Source: Microvirga terricola (GTDB taxonomy: Bacteria; Pseudomonadota; Alphaproteobacteria; Rhizobiales; Beijerinckiaceae). From it: DNA of 64,000 nucleotides. Every line of letters begins with the position of its first letter. The first letter of the stretch is position 1. Made by a program: the position numbers and the translations under genes. Where the stretch lies: positions 1 through 64,000 of the forward strand of contig NZ_JAATJS010000008.1 in assembly GCF_011777495.1 (NCBI RefSeq), read 5' to 3'. This document shows positions 35,926 through 44,583 of this stretch, piece after piece. The notes beneath the pieces are model-generated. The model searched no databases, was not told the DNA's origin, and was given only the letters and a program-made list of their open reading frames with translations.

Positions 35926-38189
35926 TCTGTCCCTCGCATATTGGAAACCAAGAGAGACCAGCGCCGGTCGAAACTCCAGTGATCGATCCGTTGCGTCAGC
36001 CGCGTCCGAGGCAGGTTGGCATCGGCAGGCACTACATCGGCGGCGATCATCTCCACTTCCGGCAACCAGAGGGATGGTGTGCCAGCGAGTCTCAGCTTGA
36101 GGCAGAGATCACGCACCTTCTCCTTGATGCTCAAATAAGACTGGCTGAATCCGCCGACATCCTGAAAGGCGGCTCTAGAGACCAAGCAACATGCAGGGGA
36201 GCCCGCCATGACCTCGATGGGCTCCGCGCCTCGGATCACGTCGCAAGGATACCCGAGAAAGCTGTCGACCAGTCTGCGCTCTCGCTGATCCAGGAGCGTA
36301 CCGGCAAAGGAAATCGAATTGTCCTCGAAGACCACCGTCGGGCTCACCAGAACCTTGCCCGCGCGTGCCCTGTATGCACGTTCCATCACCGAGAACCATC
36401 CGTGAAGACGGGGTAGCGCTCCCGCGGAGAGAAGGGCCAGCGTCTCGCATTCCGTCGCATGCACCGCTGCATCCCACGCATCGCAGGCATCCTGAACGCC
36501 GTCAGCCGAGACAAGCCTTATGCCGAGACGATAGAAGCTTGCCAGGCGTTGGACCTCCAGCGCGATTTTTCCAAAGACCTCCGCCGGCACCGAGAGGATC
36601 ATCGGCAAGTCGCGCGTATCGGGATCGAGCGCGAGAAGGACTAATGTCGTCAGGATCTCTTCCGACTCGAAACCTCCGCCGACAACGAGACCGGTCAGTA
36701 CCGCGCTCTCATCGTAGCCGAAATCCCGGTGTTCTACGACACGCGGCTTCTGATGGTCGAGCGCCTGAAGCATCGGCCCAACATGGGCCTCGATTGCGGA
36801 CGCGGCGGCAGCGGAGCGAGGATCGAGGACCGTTATCACCCGATCGAGCGTGCGCCGTGACGATGATTTCACCGCCTTGAGGGGATAGAACGCGGTTTCG
36901 TCGTCGAGAGAGAATTCAAAATAGACCGCGCAGTCGTTCGCGGCGGATAGCTTCGGAACAAAGGCCATGAAGCCATGGTCGTTCTGTTGCGGATCGAGCC
37001 TTTGAGCGAACGCGGCATCCTGTTGGAAGGCTGCCGTTACGTCCGGCCGAGCCAATCGCGTCCAGATCCCGTCAATCGCGACGGATTCCTTCCCGGCATG
37101 AAGCTTGACAGACTGAACCAAGTTATCCGGGTCGAGCATCCAGCCACAGACCAGCATGCCACCTTTCGGCAACTCCAGAACCATGTCCATGCCGATGCGA
37201 ACCGGCTGCTTGAGGGTCGATACCGTATCCCGACCATCAAAACGCTCTCCCGCGCGTCGCAATGTCATCAGCGTCTCAGAACTAGCGTTCGCTCGCGGAA
37301 TGGCGTCGCGAATATGAGCTGGCACATCGGTTGGCGCCAGATGGGTGCAGCGGTCATAAATATCGAGCGCAAGCCAGCCCTGACCACCTCGAAAAAACAG
37401 GCGCTTCAGGCCCCGCGTGTCAACGAGCGCCCCTCCGGTATCCAGGATTCCGACAAATCCATGTCCACGTCCGCCGAGATCATCGCGCTGAACAGCCGCG
37501 CTTCGGAACTCGCCCATGGAAAGCTGCCCGTGTGATGCGAGCAAATGCACCCGATCAGACGGTAGCCCGCTTGACCATCCCTGAAGGAAGACCTCTCCGG
37601 TATCGAGCGTGCCCATGACCTCGACAAATCCGTCATTGAGCGCTGCAGCGCTCAGCATCGCAAGCATGGCGGCAAGGCGCTTAGAGCTGGCTCCCCCTTT
37701 TAAAAGAGCATTGGCGACACCATCCGCGACACCGGAGAACTCTGGCCCGGCATCGCGCGATGTCATGCTCATGAACGTTTCCAAGGAAAGAGCTCGGCGG
37801 ATCAATGTGTAGCGTACCGGCTGCTGTCCCTTGCGACGCATGACAACCGAGCGAACACGAACCCGACCGGCAACCTTGACCGGTATGACCGCGATGAAGC
37901 CGATGGCTGCTTCCGCCGACGCGCCGTTCCGTGTCCATGTGAAAACACTTGCGGTCATGGACATGGCCGGGTCGCCATTGAGCAGAACGGGTACGACACC
38001 CGGCATGGCGTCGGAAACTCCGCTGACAAGCACAAGGTCCTCCCCGATAGGGGCGGCCAACGCCGATTCTCCATCAACCGGAAGATCTAGCTCGGTACCG
38101 GAAAGGGCCGGAGCCACGGCAATGCTTTCGGCATGCGGGGGATGCGGCGGAAGTTCTTGTTGCATCGGAAGGCGTGCGGCAATCGTCAT
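35922..38189 (-). CDS. large GT2-like protein with degenerate catalytic domain
   Basis: A 755-residue protein whose layout mirrors the GT2 protein at 41052-43283: about 450 N-terminal residues with GW-x-x-DP modules (GMLVCGWMLDPDNLVQSV), then a GT2-like domain. The C-terminal part keeps the GT2 signature GSPACCLVSRAAFQDVGGFSQSY and LCLKLRLAG. It lacks the opening SIIVPLYK-type strand and the DxD-like donor motif; the matching site reads LLSAGALPRLHGW. It may be a scaffold or partner subunit rather than an active transferase. It is preceded by AGGGACC, lies 7 bases after the coiled-coil protein gene, and overlaps the downstream GT4. Confidence 0.75.
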   Translation of the reverse strand: MTIAARLPMQQELPPHPPHAESIAVAPALSGTELDLPVDGESALAAPIGEDLVLVSGVSDAMPGVVPVLLNGDPAMSMTASVFTWTRNGASAEAAIGFIAVIPVKVAGRVRVRSVVMRRKGQQPVRYTLIRRALSLETFMSMTSRDAGPEFSGVADGVANALLKGGASSKRLAAMLAMLSAAALNDGFVEVMGTLDTGEVFLQGWSSGLPSDRVHLLASHGQLSMGEFRSAAVQRDDLGGRGHGFVGILDTGGALVDTRGLKRLFFRGGQGWLALDIYDRCTHLAPTDVPAHIRDAIPRANASSETLMTLRRAGERFDGRDTVSTLKQPVRIGMDMVLELPKGGMLVCGWMLDPDNLVQSVKLHAGKESVAIDGIWTRLARPDVTAAFQQDAAFAQRLDPQQNDHGFMAFVPKLSAANDCAVYFEFSLDDETAFYPLKAVKSSSRRTLDRVITVLDPRSAAAASAIEAHVGPMLQALDHQKPRVVEHRDFGYDESAVLTGLVVGGGFESEEILTTLVLLALDPDTRDLPMILSVPAEVFGKIALEVQRLASFYRLGIRLVSADGVQDACDAWDAAVHATECETLALLSAGALPRLHGWFSVMERAYRARAGKVLVSPTVVFEDNSISFAGTLLDQRERRLVDSFLGYPCDVIRGAEPIEVMAGSPACCLVSRAAFQDVGGFSQSYLSIKEKVRDLCLKLRLAGTPSLWLPEVEMIAADVVPADANLPRTRLTQRIDHWSFDRRWSLLVSNMRGTE

Positions 38190-38196
38190 GTGGTCC

Positions 38197-38952
38197 CTAT
38201 CGCATAGCGACGAAGAGAGTGGCGATGGCGCCGACCGCGGATACCGCCGTCAGCATTATGAGAATTGCTACGGCCCGGCGCATCGGCCGGTCGGCGGCGT
38301 TAGCGAGATCCTTGATGCGCTCGTCAAAGCTCGCGATTATCTGATCGAACCGCATCAAAAACAGTTCAACATCCGCAACGCGCTGGACCAATTCACCCTG
38401 GCTCGATCGCACGACTTCGAGCGCAGCGCCGACTCCATCCTCCTTCGAGGACATCTGCTCGACCTGCTCGGCGGTGCCGCGCATCGCCTCTGCCGCTTCT
38501 CGGAGAATAATCTGCGAACGGCGCTGAGCTGCAATGAGCACCTCAAGTTGATCCAAGACACGGTTGAGCGGAGCGCTGATGGCCGCTTCGGCGGCCCGCT
38601 CTCCTTGACTCGGCGCCGGGAGAACGACTTCTTCTCCTGTTGTACGTGAGAATGCCACGACTTCCAGGGCGTCAGGCTCATTCCCAACAGCGTCGGGCAG
38701 TTCGACCTCGAAAGCATAGGCGCCATCGCCGATGCCATTGCGTCGAAGATCGATGCGTGGGCGATCGGCCGTGGTCGAAGCAACCACACGACCTCGAAAG
38801 AGCACGCGAATGAGAATCCGTTCGTCGGGATGCCCGCGATCCCAAACCCAACCATAGAGCCGCCGGCTCTCGATGGTATCCAGCCGCCCCTGAATCTGGC
38901 TTGCTGGAGGCACGACTGGTGCAAGTGCCGCTTTGACTTCTGCGATGCTCAT
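38197..38952 (-). CDS. membrane-anchored coiled-coil protein with GWVWD module
   Basis: A 251-residue protein of unknown function. Residues about 22-92 form a small beta module (RLDTIESRRLYGWVWDRG, GDGAYAFEVELPD) of a type often attached to glycosyltransferases. Residues about 118-210 are helical and Ala/Glu/Gln-rich, likely coiled coil. A single membrane helix lies at the C-terminus (RRAVAILIMLTAVSAVGAIA is its core), giving a tail-anchored topology. It may hold the glycosyltransferases of the operon at the inner membrane. It lies 7 bases from each neighbouring gene in the run. Confidence 0.72.
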   Translation of the reverse strand: MSIAEVKAALAPVVPPASQIQGRLDTIESRRLYGWVWDRGHPDERILIRVLFRGRVVASTTADRPRIDLRRNGIGDGAYAFEVELPDAVGNEPDALEVVAFSRTTGEEVVLPAPSQGERAAEAAISAPLNRVLDQLEVLIAAQRRSQIILREAAEAMRGTAEQVEQMSSKEDGVGAALEVVRSSQGELVQRVADVELFLMRFDQIIASFDERIKDLANAADRPMRRAVAILIMLTAVSAVGAIATLFVAMR

Positions 38953-38959
38953 GTCGCTC

Positions 38960-40219
38960 TCATGCTGCCTGCGCCGAGTCGGCGATGCTGCGATAGAGGT
39001 GGAGATGCTGGTCCGCGACCTGCGCCATGTCGGGAGGAGAAGCTATTCCCTCGACAAGGGTCTTCCAGAGATCAAGCTCATCCATTGCTCGCCTCATCGC
39101 GCGAGCCAGCGCAACCGGATCATCGGGGCGGACGTGCAAGCCATTGACGCCATCAGCCACCGCTTCTGCCATTCCGCCGATGCCACTCGCGATGACGGGC
39201 CGGCGATGGAGAAAGGCCTCCTGGATAACGAGAGGCGAATTTTCCCACCAGATCGAAGGGACCACTACCCAGTCTACTGCTTCCATTAAGGCAGGCACTT
39301 CGTCACGCCGGTAAGGGCCGAGTTTTACAACTCGCACCCCGGCATCCCGCACGAGCTTTTCGATTTCCTCGACAAATCCTTCCGCCTGGAAGGGTGTCCC
39401 TCCATGGAGACGAAGCTCAAAACCCTCGACGCCCTCTGAGATCAGGAGGTGGCACGCCTTCAGAAGAACCGCGGCACCCTTCCAAGGGTTAATGTTGCCG
39501 AAATAACCGAATACCAGGCGCCGCCCATCGTGCGATTGTCGATGCGAAGCCGCTTGGGCTGCCGGGCGGCCATTCGCGACGACGTCGATCAATGCCGGCG
39601 ACAAACCCCAGGCGATGAAGCGGTCTCTTATAAAGTGGCTGGGCGCAATAAAACGGTCGACTTGCGCGAACAGTGTTTTGAGATGCCGTTCACGCAGCAA
39701 AAAGCGATCTGGAGCAGTCTCTGGGAAGCAGGCATTGCAACGGTTCGGCGAAGCCTTCTCGCACCGCTCTCGGCCCCGTGGGCGCATCATCAGCCCGTCG
39801 TGAGCGCATATTGCGTAGTAGTCGTGCAGCGTGAGGACAATCCGAGCCTGGGGCAGGACACGCCGCACGATTGCAATGAACTCAACGCCGAGCAAAAGGA
39901 TGTGATGGATGTGGACGACATCGGGGCGGAACTCCTTCAGCAGATTCTCAAGATGAGGAACGACGCCGTACGTATCGATCTGACTCAGATAGAAGTGATC
40001 GAAGTGGCCACTCCAGAGGATCACTTCATCTGGTGCGTCCCCGACAGCTTGGAAGCTCGTCCCCGGCCGCGGCTCGCGATGCACACGATTCGTCGCGGCG
40101 AGAAAAAGAGCCTCGATCCCTGGCCGGGATCGAAACTCGCGGAAAAGATCGTGCGAAAAGATCTCTGTTCCGCCCGGATGCAGATCAGGATGGTTATGCG
40201 CGACGGCGAGGATGCGCAT
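38960..40219 (-). CDS. glycosyltransferase family 4 protein
   Basis: A 419-residue GT-B glycosyltransferase. It begins MRILAVAHNHPDLHPGGTE and carries the donor-site block FGYFGNINPWKGAAVLLKAC, DEVPALMEAVDWVVVPS and LVIQEAFLHRRPVIASGIGGMAE. It shares the CNACFP motif and overall layout with the GT4 at 34621-35925. The ATG at 40219 is chosen because it directly follows the methyltransferase stop; the open frame extends upstream only over that gene. It probably adds one sugar of the repeat unit in the cytoplasm. Confidence 0.92.
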   Translation of the reverse strand: MRILAVAHNHPDLHPGGTEIFSHDLFREFRSRPGIEALFLAATNRVHREPRPGTSFQAVGDAPDEVILWSGHFDHFYLSQIDTYGVVPHLENLLKEFRPDVVHIHHILLLGVEFIAIVRRVLPQARIVLTLHDYYAICAHDGLMMRPRGRERCEKASPNRCNACFPETAPDRFLLRERHLKTLFAQVDRFIAPSHFIRDRFIAWGLSPALIDVVANGRPAAQAASHRQSHDGRRLVFGYFGNINPWKGAAVLLKACHLLISEGVEGFELRLHGGTPFQAEGFVEEIEKLVRDAGVRVVKLGPYRRDEVPALMEAVDWVVVPSIWWENSPLVIQEAFLHRRPVIASGIGGMAEAVADGVNGLHVRPDDPVALARAMRRAMDELDLWKTLVEGIASPPDMAQVADQHLHLYRSIADSAQAA

Positions 40220-40221
40220 GG

Positions 40222-41055
40222 TTACGCGGCTCCTGTTTTCGTTGCGACGATAATGTCCTGATAATGGGTGCTGTTGATGCCGCGCCAATGGCCCAAGTCC
40301 ACGCGCTTTATATCGAGCCCTGCCGATCGGATCGCCTGCTTGATAACCGTCTTGTCGAAGCCGATGGCTGCAAGCGGCGCGGATGGATCACCGTACCATG
40401 TGCCTGCTTCCGCTCCAGGCGCAAACTGTGGTCTCGCTCCAGCGCGCTCCTGATCCCCTTCAAGGACGAGAAAGGCGGTCATGAACAGGCGGCCGCCCGG
40501 AGCGAGGAGCCGCATGGCCTCCCTTGCATAAGCGGCGATTTCCGAAAGAGGCAGGTGTGTCGCCACGGAAACCATCGCTATGAAATCGAAGCTCCCATCC
40601 AAAAATGGCAGGACAACCTCGTGGCCCACCAGAGAACCGCCCGGATTGTAGAGTTCGTGGGCGAGATCGATCTGGCAGAACCGGAACCGCGGATAAGCCG
40701 GTGTTATGTTCTTTACACACCACGCAATGCCCTCGCCGACGGGATCGACGCCCTCGTAGCAGCCGGTGGCTTCGTCGAGGTATTGGGTCAGAGGAAGCGC
40801 CATACGGCCGATCCCGCAGCCAATGTCGAGCACGCGATCTGACGGGCTGAGATCACCGATGCGGACGAAATGGCCGAGGAACTCTGCGCCTATCGCCTTG
40901 AAATTGCCATCGCCGACAAAAACATTCTCAGGCGCAGGAACTGGCAGAAAGCGATTGCGCTCGATCGCCTCCATCAACCAGGAGAGCCTGCTTTCCTCCG
41001 ATAGTGCCGGCAGCGCTTCGTAAGCATTGATCCGATTTCCGACCTGAGCGTTCAT
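40222..41055 (-). CDS. class I SAM-dependent methyltransferase
   Basis: A 277-residue Rossmann-fold methyltransferase. Motif I is VLDIGCGIGRMALPL, the acidic adenosine-binding position is in YEGVDPVGEG, and motif IV/post-I stretches are FDFIAMVSVATHLPLSE and LLAPGGRLFMTAFL. The ATG at 41055 follows AGGAG and overlaps the stop of the upstream GT2 gene (ATGA). Its place between two glycosyltransferases suggests O-methylation of a sugar in the exported glycan. The exp/wge locus of S. meliloti also has a methyltransferase among its GT genes. Confidence 0.88.
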   Translation of the reverse strand: MNAQVGNRINAYEALPALSEESRLSWLMEAIERNRFLPVPAPENVFVGDGNFKAIGAEFLGHFVRIGDLSPSDRVLDIGCGIGRMALPLTQYLDEATGCYEGVDPVGEGIAWCVKNITPAYPRFRFCQIDLAHELYNPGGSLVGHEVVLPFLDGSFDFIAMVSVATHLPLSEIAAYAREAMRLLAPGGRLFMTAFLVLEGDQERAGARPQFAPGAEAGTWYGDPSAPLAAIGFDKTVIKQAIRSAGLDIKRVDLGHWRGINSTHYQDIIVATKTGAA

Positions 41056-43283
41056 GCTGCACTCCTCATTTTTGGGGGATAGGCATGGCCCTTCATCAGA
41101 TTGGCGATCATGTCCCCCCAACGGGAGCCGTGCAGAGCGCAATTGTATTGCCAGGCAATGCCCTTCATGTACTCGGAATTGAGCGACATCGATTTTCGTT
41201 CGAGGTGATAGAGCTCGATGTTCGGGGCGTATAAAATTTTACGGCCGGCTGTCGCGATTTTGAGGCACAGGTCGCTGTCCTCGTAGTCGCCAATGACATA
41301 GTCCTCTGAGAAGCCACCGACCTTCTCAAACAGGTCGCGCGCCATGATAAGGCAAGCGCCTGTGACCGCGGGGACAACCCTCTCCTCTTTTGCGGGAGCA
41401 TAGTGGCGTGGCATGCCTTTGAAGTAGTGATGATTGAGCCAGCGTCCGCGATGGTCGCGTGCGAAATACATTCCCGCGTGCTGAAGGGACCCGTCTTCAA
41501 ACAAAAGCTTCGGGCCGACAGCGCCTACACGCTTGCGGCTGTCGAGCTTTGCGACAAGAGACGAAATCCACCCCGGCGCGAGCGGAATGACATCCGAATT
41601 GACAAGGGCTAACGCCCTTCCTCGGGCGATAGTGACCCCGGTATTGCATGCCCGCGCGTAACCGCCATTGCGATTCATGATAGCGAGGGTGACGGGCAGG
41701 CCATAGACCATGTGCAACCCGACCAGAAGATGATCGACCTCCGTTGCCTGGTCAGGCGAGTCCAAGACGTAGATCAGTTCGGCGTGCTCTCGGAACCAGG
41801 GATCTGTCGCGAATGCCGCAATCTGGAATCTCATAAAGTCTAAGACTTTGTAGAGAGGAACAATAATCGAGACTTTTGGGCGCACTGCCGGCTCGCCGAT
41901 TTGACGGATGAGCGGTTGTCCCGTGATTGCACTCGCCTTCGCATGCAAGTCAGTGATGACCGGCGCCAGAATTTCGGCAAGCATCGTCTCATCAACATGA
42001 TGCGCAGGAACCGCACGCAGCGCTGCAGCCCGGGCCTCCGCTGGGTCAGCAGGCTGCACAGGTGGGGTGAGAGAGTGGTAGGCGCCGGACTTCAGCAACA
42101 AGCGGAAGCGTGGCTGAAGAATGGGGGCATCCCCACTTGGAGATGGAGAGAGGGCGACAAAACCCATGGCGTTGACACGCCTAGAATCCTCTCCCCCGAG
42201 GTGGACAGGATAGCGGCGCAGCGCGCTCGTCAAATCGTGGATTGAGCCATCAGCGTCAATTGCTGCGATGCCAGCAGTTAGATTCAGCGGGTCTCGTAGC
42301 CAGCCCGCCACGAGCATTCCTGAGGGCGTCGGAAGCGCACACGTAATTTCCGCGGACAGGCTTGAGGACAAAGGTGAGCCAACCCGCTGCGGCTCCAGCG
42401 GTGCGTTCAGTTGCGTTTCAAGTGCTGCAGCCACGCCAAAAGGCGCGTATCGAGACAGTTCGATCAGAAGGTGTTCGCGCAGGCCGGCGGCACGCTTTGC
42501 CCGCTCGCGAAACCATTTCGTCAGTGGCGGTGGCTGCTTTCCTGGCTTGACGAGAGATCGGATCTGAAGCCCCTCGGGCCCCGTGAGAACAATGTAGGCA
42601 TCGCGCCCACTGAGTTCCCTCCCCGGGGTGAGGAGGTGCATGATCTCGCTCTTGTCTTTCAAAGCACTCCGATGAGGAATGCCCTCGAGCCGACCAACAT
42701 CGTCCCGCGTGACACGATAGATCGCGTCGATCTTACCGAATTCTGCGGCAGGGGTCGTTTGCAGGAGCACGATACCACCGACTGCACGCGCGACAACTCT
42801 TGCCAGCAACGGAGTCGATGGCAGTCTTTCCAGCAGGTCGAACAGAAGCTGGACGAACAATTTGTCGCGCTGTAGGTGGAAGAGGCCGCTCCAAAGATTC
42901 AACAATATCGAAGCGAGCATTACACGTGCCTGCGGATCCAGGTGTTCGGTCAGGTCCGCCGAATTGATCTCCGGAAGGGTCGCGTCGGGTTGAAGGGAGA
43001 GATTGGCCTTCAATCCAAGAGAGCCTGTCGACAGTGTGAGGTTCAGCGGCCCGCCGTCAGGGCAACGCAGTGCCCACAGCAAACGAGTCCCGCCATCGCA
43101 GCGAGCCAGTCGCAACGATGCCGTTGGCATGATGGACTTGCCTTCCGCGGCCGATAGCGGTGTCGGAGCCTGCACCGTTTGCGGAACATCCCACATCAAC
43201 AGGACGACCCCACGGCCCAGAAGAACGGCCTGCGGCTGTGTCACCGGATCGAGCGTCGTTTCGGAAGATTCGAGCAGCGCCAT
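41052..43283 (-). CDS. large glycosyltransferase family 2 protein
   Basis: A 743-residue protein. The N-terminal 440 residues lack enzyme motifs but contain a GMLVAGWLRDPLNLTAGI module matching one in the protein at 35922-38189. The C-terminal GT2 domain is intact: KVSIIVPLYKVLDFMRFQI, NRNGGYARACNTG, the DxD-like VNSDVIPLAPGW, GACLIMARDLFEKVGGF and the catalytic DYEDSDLCLK. The ATG at 43283 has an AAGGAAG site; a GTG at 43310 is less likely. It starts 57 bases after the RTX gene and probably heads the glycosyltransferase run. WgeB-like proteins hold the equivalent place in S. meliloti; orthology is inferred. Confidence 0.9.
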   Translation of the reverse strand: MALLESSETTLDPVTQPQAVLLGRGVVLLMWDVPQTVQAPTPLSAAEGKSIMPTASLRLARCDGGTRLLWALRCPDGGPLNLTLSTGSLGLKANLSLQPDATLPEINSADLTEHLDPQARVMLASILLNLWSGLFHLQRDKLFVQLLFDLLERLPSTPLLARVVARAVGGIVLLQTTPAAEFGKIDAIYRVTRDDVGRLEGIPHRSALKDKSEIMHLLTPGRELSGRDAYIVLTGPEGLQIRSLVKPGKQPPPLTKWFRERAKRAAGLREHLLIELSRYAPFGVAAALETQLNAPLEPQRVGSPLSSSLSAEITCALPTPSGMLVAGWLRDPLNLTAGIAAIDADGSIHDLTSALRRYPVHLGGEDSRRVNAMGFVALSPSPSGDAPILQPRFRLLLKSGAYHSLTPPVQPADPAEARAAALRAVPAHHVDETMLAEILAPVITDLHAKASAITGQPLIRQIGEPAVRPKVSIIVPLYKVLDFMRFQIAAFATDPWFREHAELIYVLDSPDQATEVDHLLVGLHMVYGLPVTLAIMNRNGGYARACNTGVTIARGRALALVNSDVIPLAPGWISSLVAKLDSRKRVGAVGPKLLFEDGSLQHAGMYFARDHRGRWLNHHYFKGMPRHYAPAKEERVVPAVTGACLIMARDLFEKVGGFSEDYVIGDYEDSDLCLKIATAGRKILYAPNIELYHLERKSMSLNSEYMKGIAWQYNCALHGSRWGDMIANLMKGHAYPPKMRSAA

Positions 43284-43340
43284 CGCTTCCTTATGCCCCA
43301 GAGGTGGCACCGCAGCAGCGTGCTGCGGTGCCTAGTTGCG

Positions 43341-44135
43341 CTAGTGAACGGTGAAATAGTCGCCCGGATGGTGCTGAACGTCGGACGCATTGACGTTCAC
43401 GAGTGTGATCGTGTCGCCATTGCCAAGATCGACGATCGTGTTGTGACCGACCTGATACAGGCGGCTCGCAAGGTCGCTGGCGGATGCGATATCCGTCCCG
43501 TTGATGCCCTTCGCGATCTGGAGAATGTCCTCTCCAACCTTGAAGTCCATCACGACATCGTTGCCGCCGCCGCCGCTGAACACGAACACATCGCGCCCCG
43601 AACCACCGATCAGGATATCGTCGCCCGCGCCGCCGTCGAGGATGTCGTTGCCCGAGCCACCGCGGAGAATATCGTCGCCGGCGCCGCCTTGTAGCAGATC
43701 GTTCCCCGAACCACCGTCGAGAGCGTCGTCGCCATCGCCGCCTTGCAGGATGTCATTGCCCGAGCCGCCATCGAGCATGTCGTTGCCAGTGCCGCCCTGC
43801 AGAATGTCATTGCCGTTGCCGCCGCGGAGATAGTCGTCCCCCGCGCCGCCTTGAAGGATATCGTCGTCGTTTCCGCCGAAGAGAATATCGTCGCCCGCAC
43901 CGCCCTGCAGAAGATCGTTGCCGGCACCGCCGAAGAGAATGTCGTTGCCGCTGCCTCCGAAGAGCGCGTCGCTTCCATTGCCGCCGAACAGGATGTCATC
44001 GCCGTCGTCGCCGAACAGCGCATCGCTGCTATTGCCGCCGAAGATCAAGTCATCTCCCCCATGTCCGAAGATCACGTCGGGAGAGTTGGTGCCATGCAGT
44101 ACGTCGTGGAAGGCACCACCCTCAAGAGTCGCCAT
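43341..44135 (-). CDS. small RTX (nonapeptide-repeat) calcium-binding secreted protein
   Basis: A 264-residue acidic protein made almost wholly of 19 uninterrupted GGxGxDxLx nonapeptides (residues 15-185), which fold into a calcium-filled parallel beta-roll outside the cell. The C-terminal 75 residues ([20 protein letters not shown] and [18 protein letters not shown]) look like the uncleaved type I secretion signal. No enzymatic domain is present and no N-terminal signal peptide. AAGGAG precedes the ATG at 44135. The type I secretion ABC protein and adaptor are encoded just upstream, so they are its likely exporter. ExpE1/WgeA, a secreted RTX protein, holds this place in the S. meliloti exp locus. 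Confidence 0.93.
   Translation of the reverse strand: MATLEGGAFHDVLHGTNSPDVIFGHGGDDLIFGGNSSDALFGDDGDDILFGGNGSDALFGGSGNDILFGGAGNDLLQGGAGDDILFGGNDDDILQGGAGDDYLRGGNGNDILQGGTGNDMLDGGSGNDILQGGDGDDALDGGSGNDLLQGGAGDDILRGGSGNDILDGGAGDDILIGGSGRDVFVFSGGGGNDVVMDFKVGEDILQIAKGINGTDIASASDLASRLYQVGHNTIVDLGNGDTITLVNVNASDVQHHPGDYFTVH
43581..44093 (-). repeat. 19-unit 27-bp tandem repeat (RTX array)
   Basis: Nineteen in-frame 27-base units encode the nonapeptides. Units differ from each other at many third positions and at variable residues, so the array is old rather than freshly expanded. Confidence 0.9.
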
Positions 44136-44583
44136 ATCTATCTCCTTGATGTCTAGGCCGGAGGGACGGTTGCCCGCCGGATCGTGTCGATCGACCAGAG
44201 CGAACGAGCGCATAGCGAATAAATCCAGGCACGCGGACGCCGAATTCGCATTCGCTACTCGCCGCACCGCAACATTGGTGAAATCAGAAAGAATTGTAAA
44301 GCTTAAAACGACAAGAACGACGAACTTTATCTTGTATATATACTATGTTTAAATTATTCAGAAATCCATTATTATTACATTATTGTTGTTAAAACAAAAC
44401 ATTTGCAAATTCGAAGCAAATTACTCCGCCACGCGTCCCCGCATCACGACTGAACCCATGTCGTGGATGCAAGAGCTGCTATTCGCGCGCAATCGGCCCG
44501 CCCGCCGAATAACCGTCGGCGAGGCGCTACGTGCCTATTTTCGTGTTGCGCGAGTTTCCGCTCTGAAGTGGCGGAGTCGCCTC
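44136..44583. other. AT-rich region between RTX and adaptor genes
   Basis: This 448-base gap is markedly richer in A and T around 44285-44410 than its neighbours. It should hold the promoter of the RTX-glycosyltransferase run, since both flanking genes point left. No clear terminator of the adaptor gene and no convincing gene were seen. Confidence 0.5.

Noticed and set aside
43581-44093. CRISPR-like periodicity
   Set aside because: 27-base units are contiguous, in frame and without spacers; they encode RTX nonapeptides.
43501-44156. Plus-strand frames in the repeat region (Pro/Ala repeats)
   Set aside because: Mirror images of the 27-base RTX repeats.
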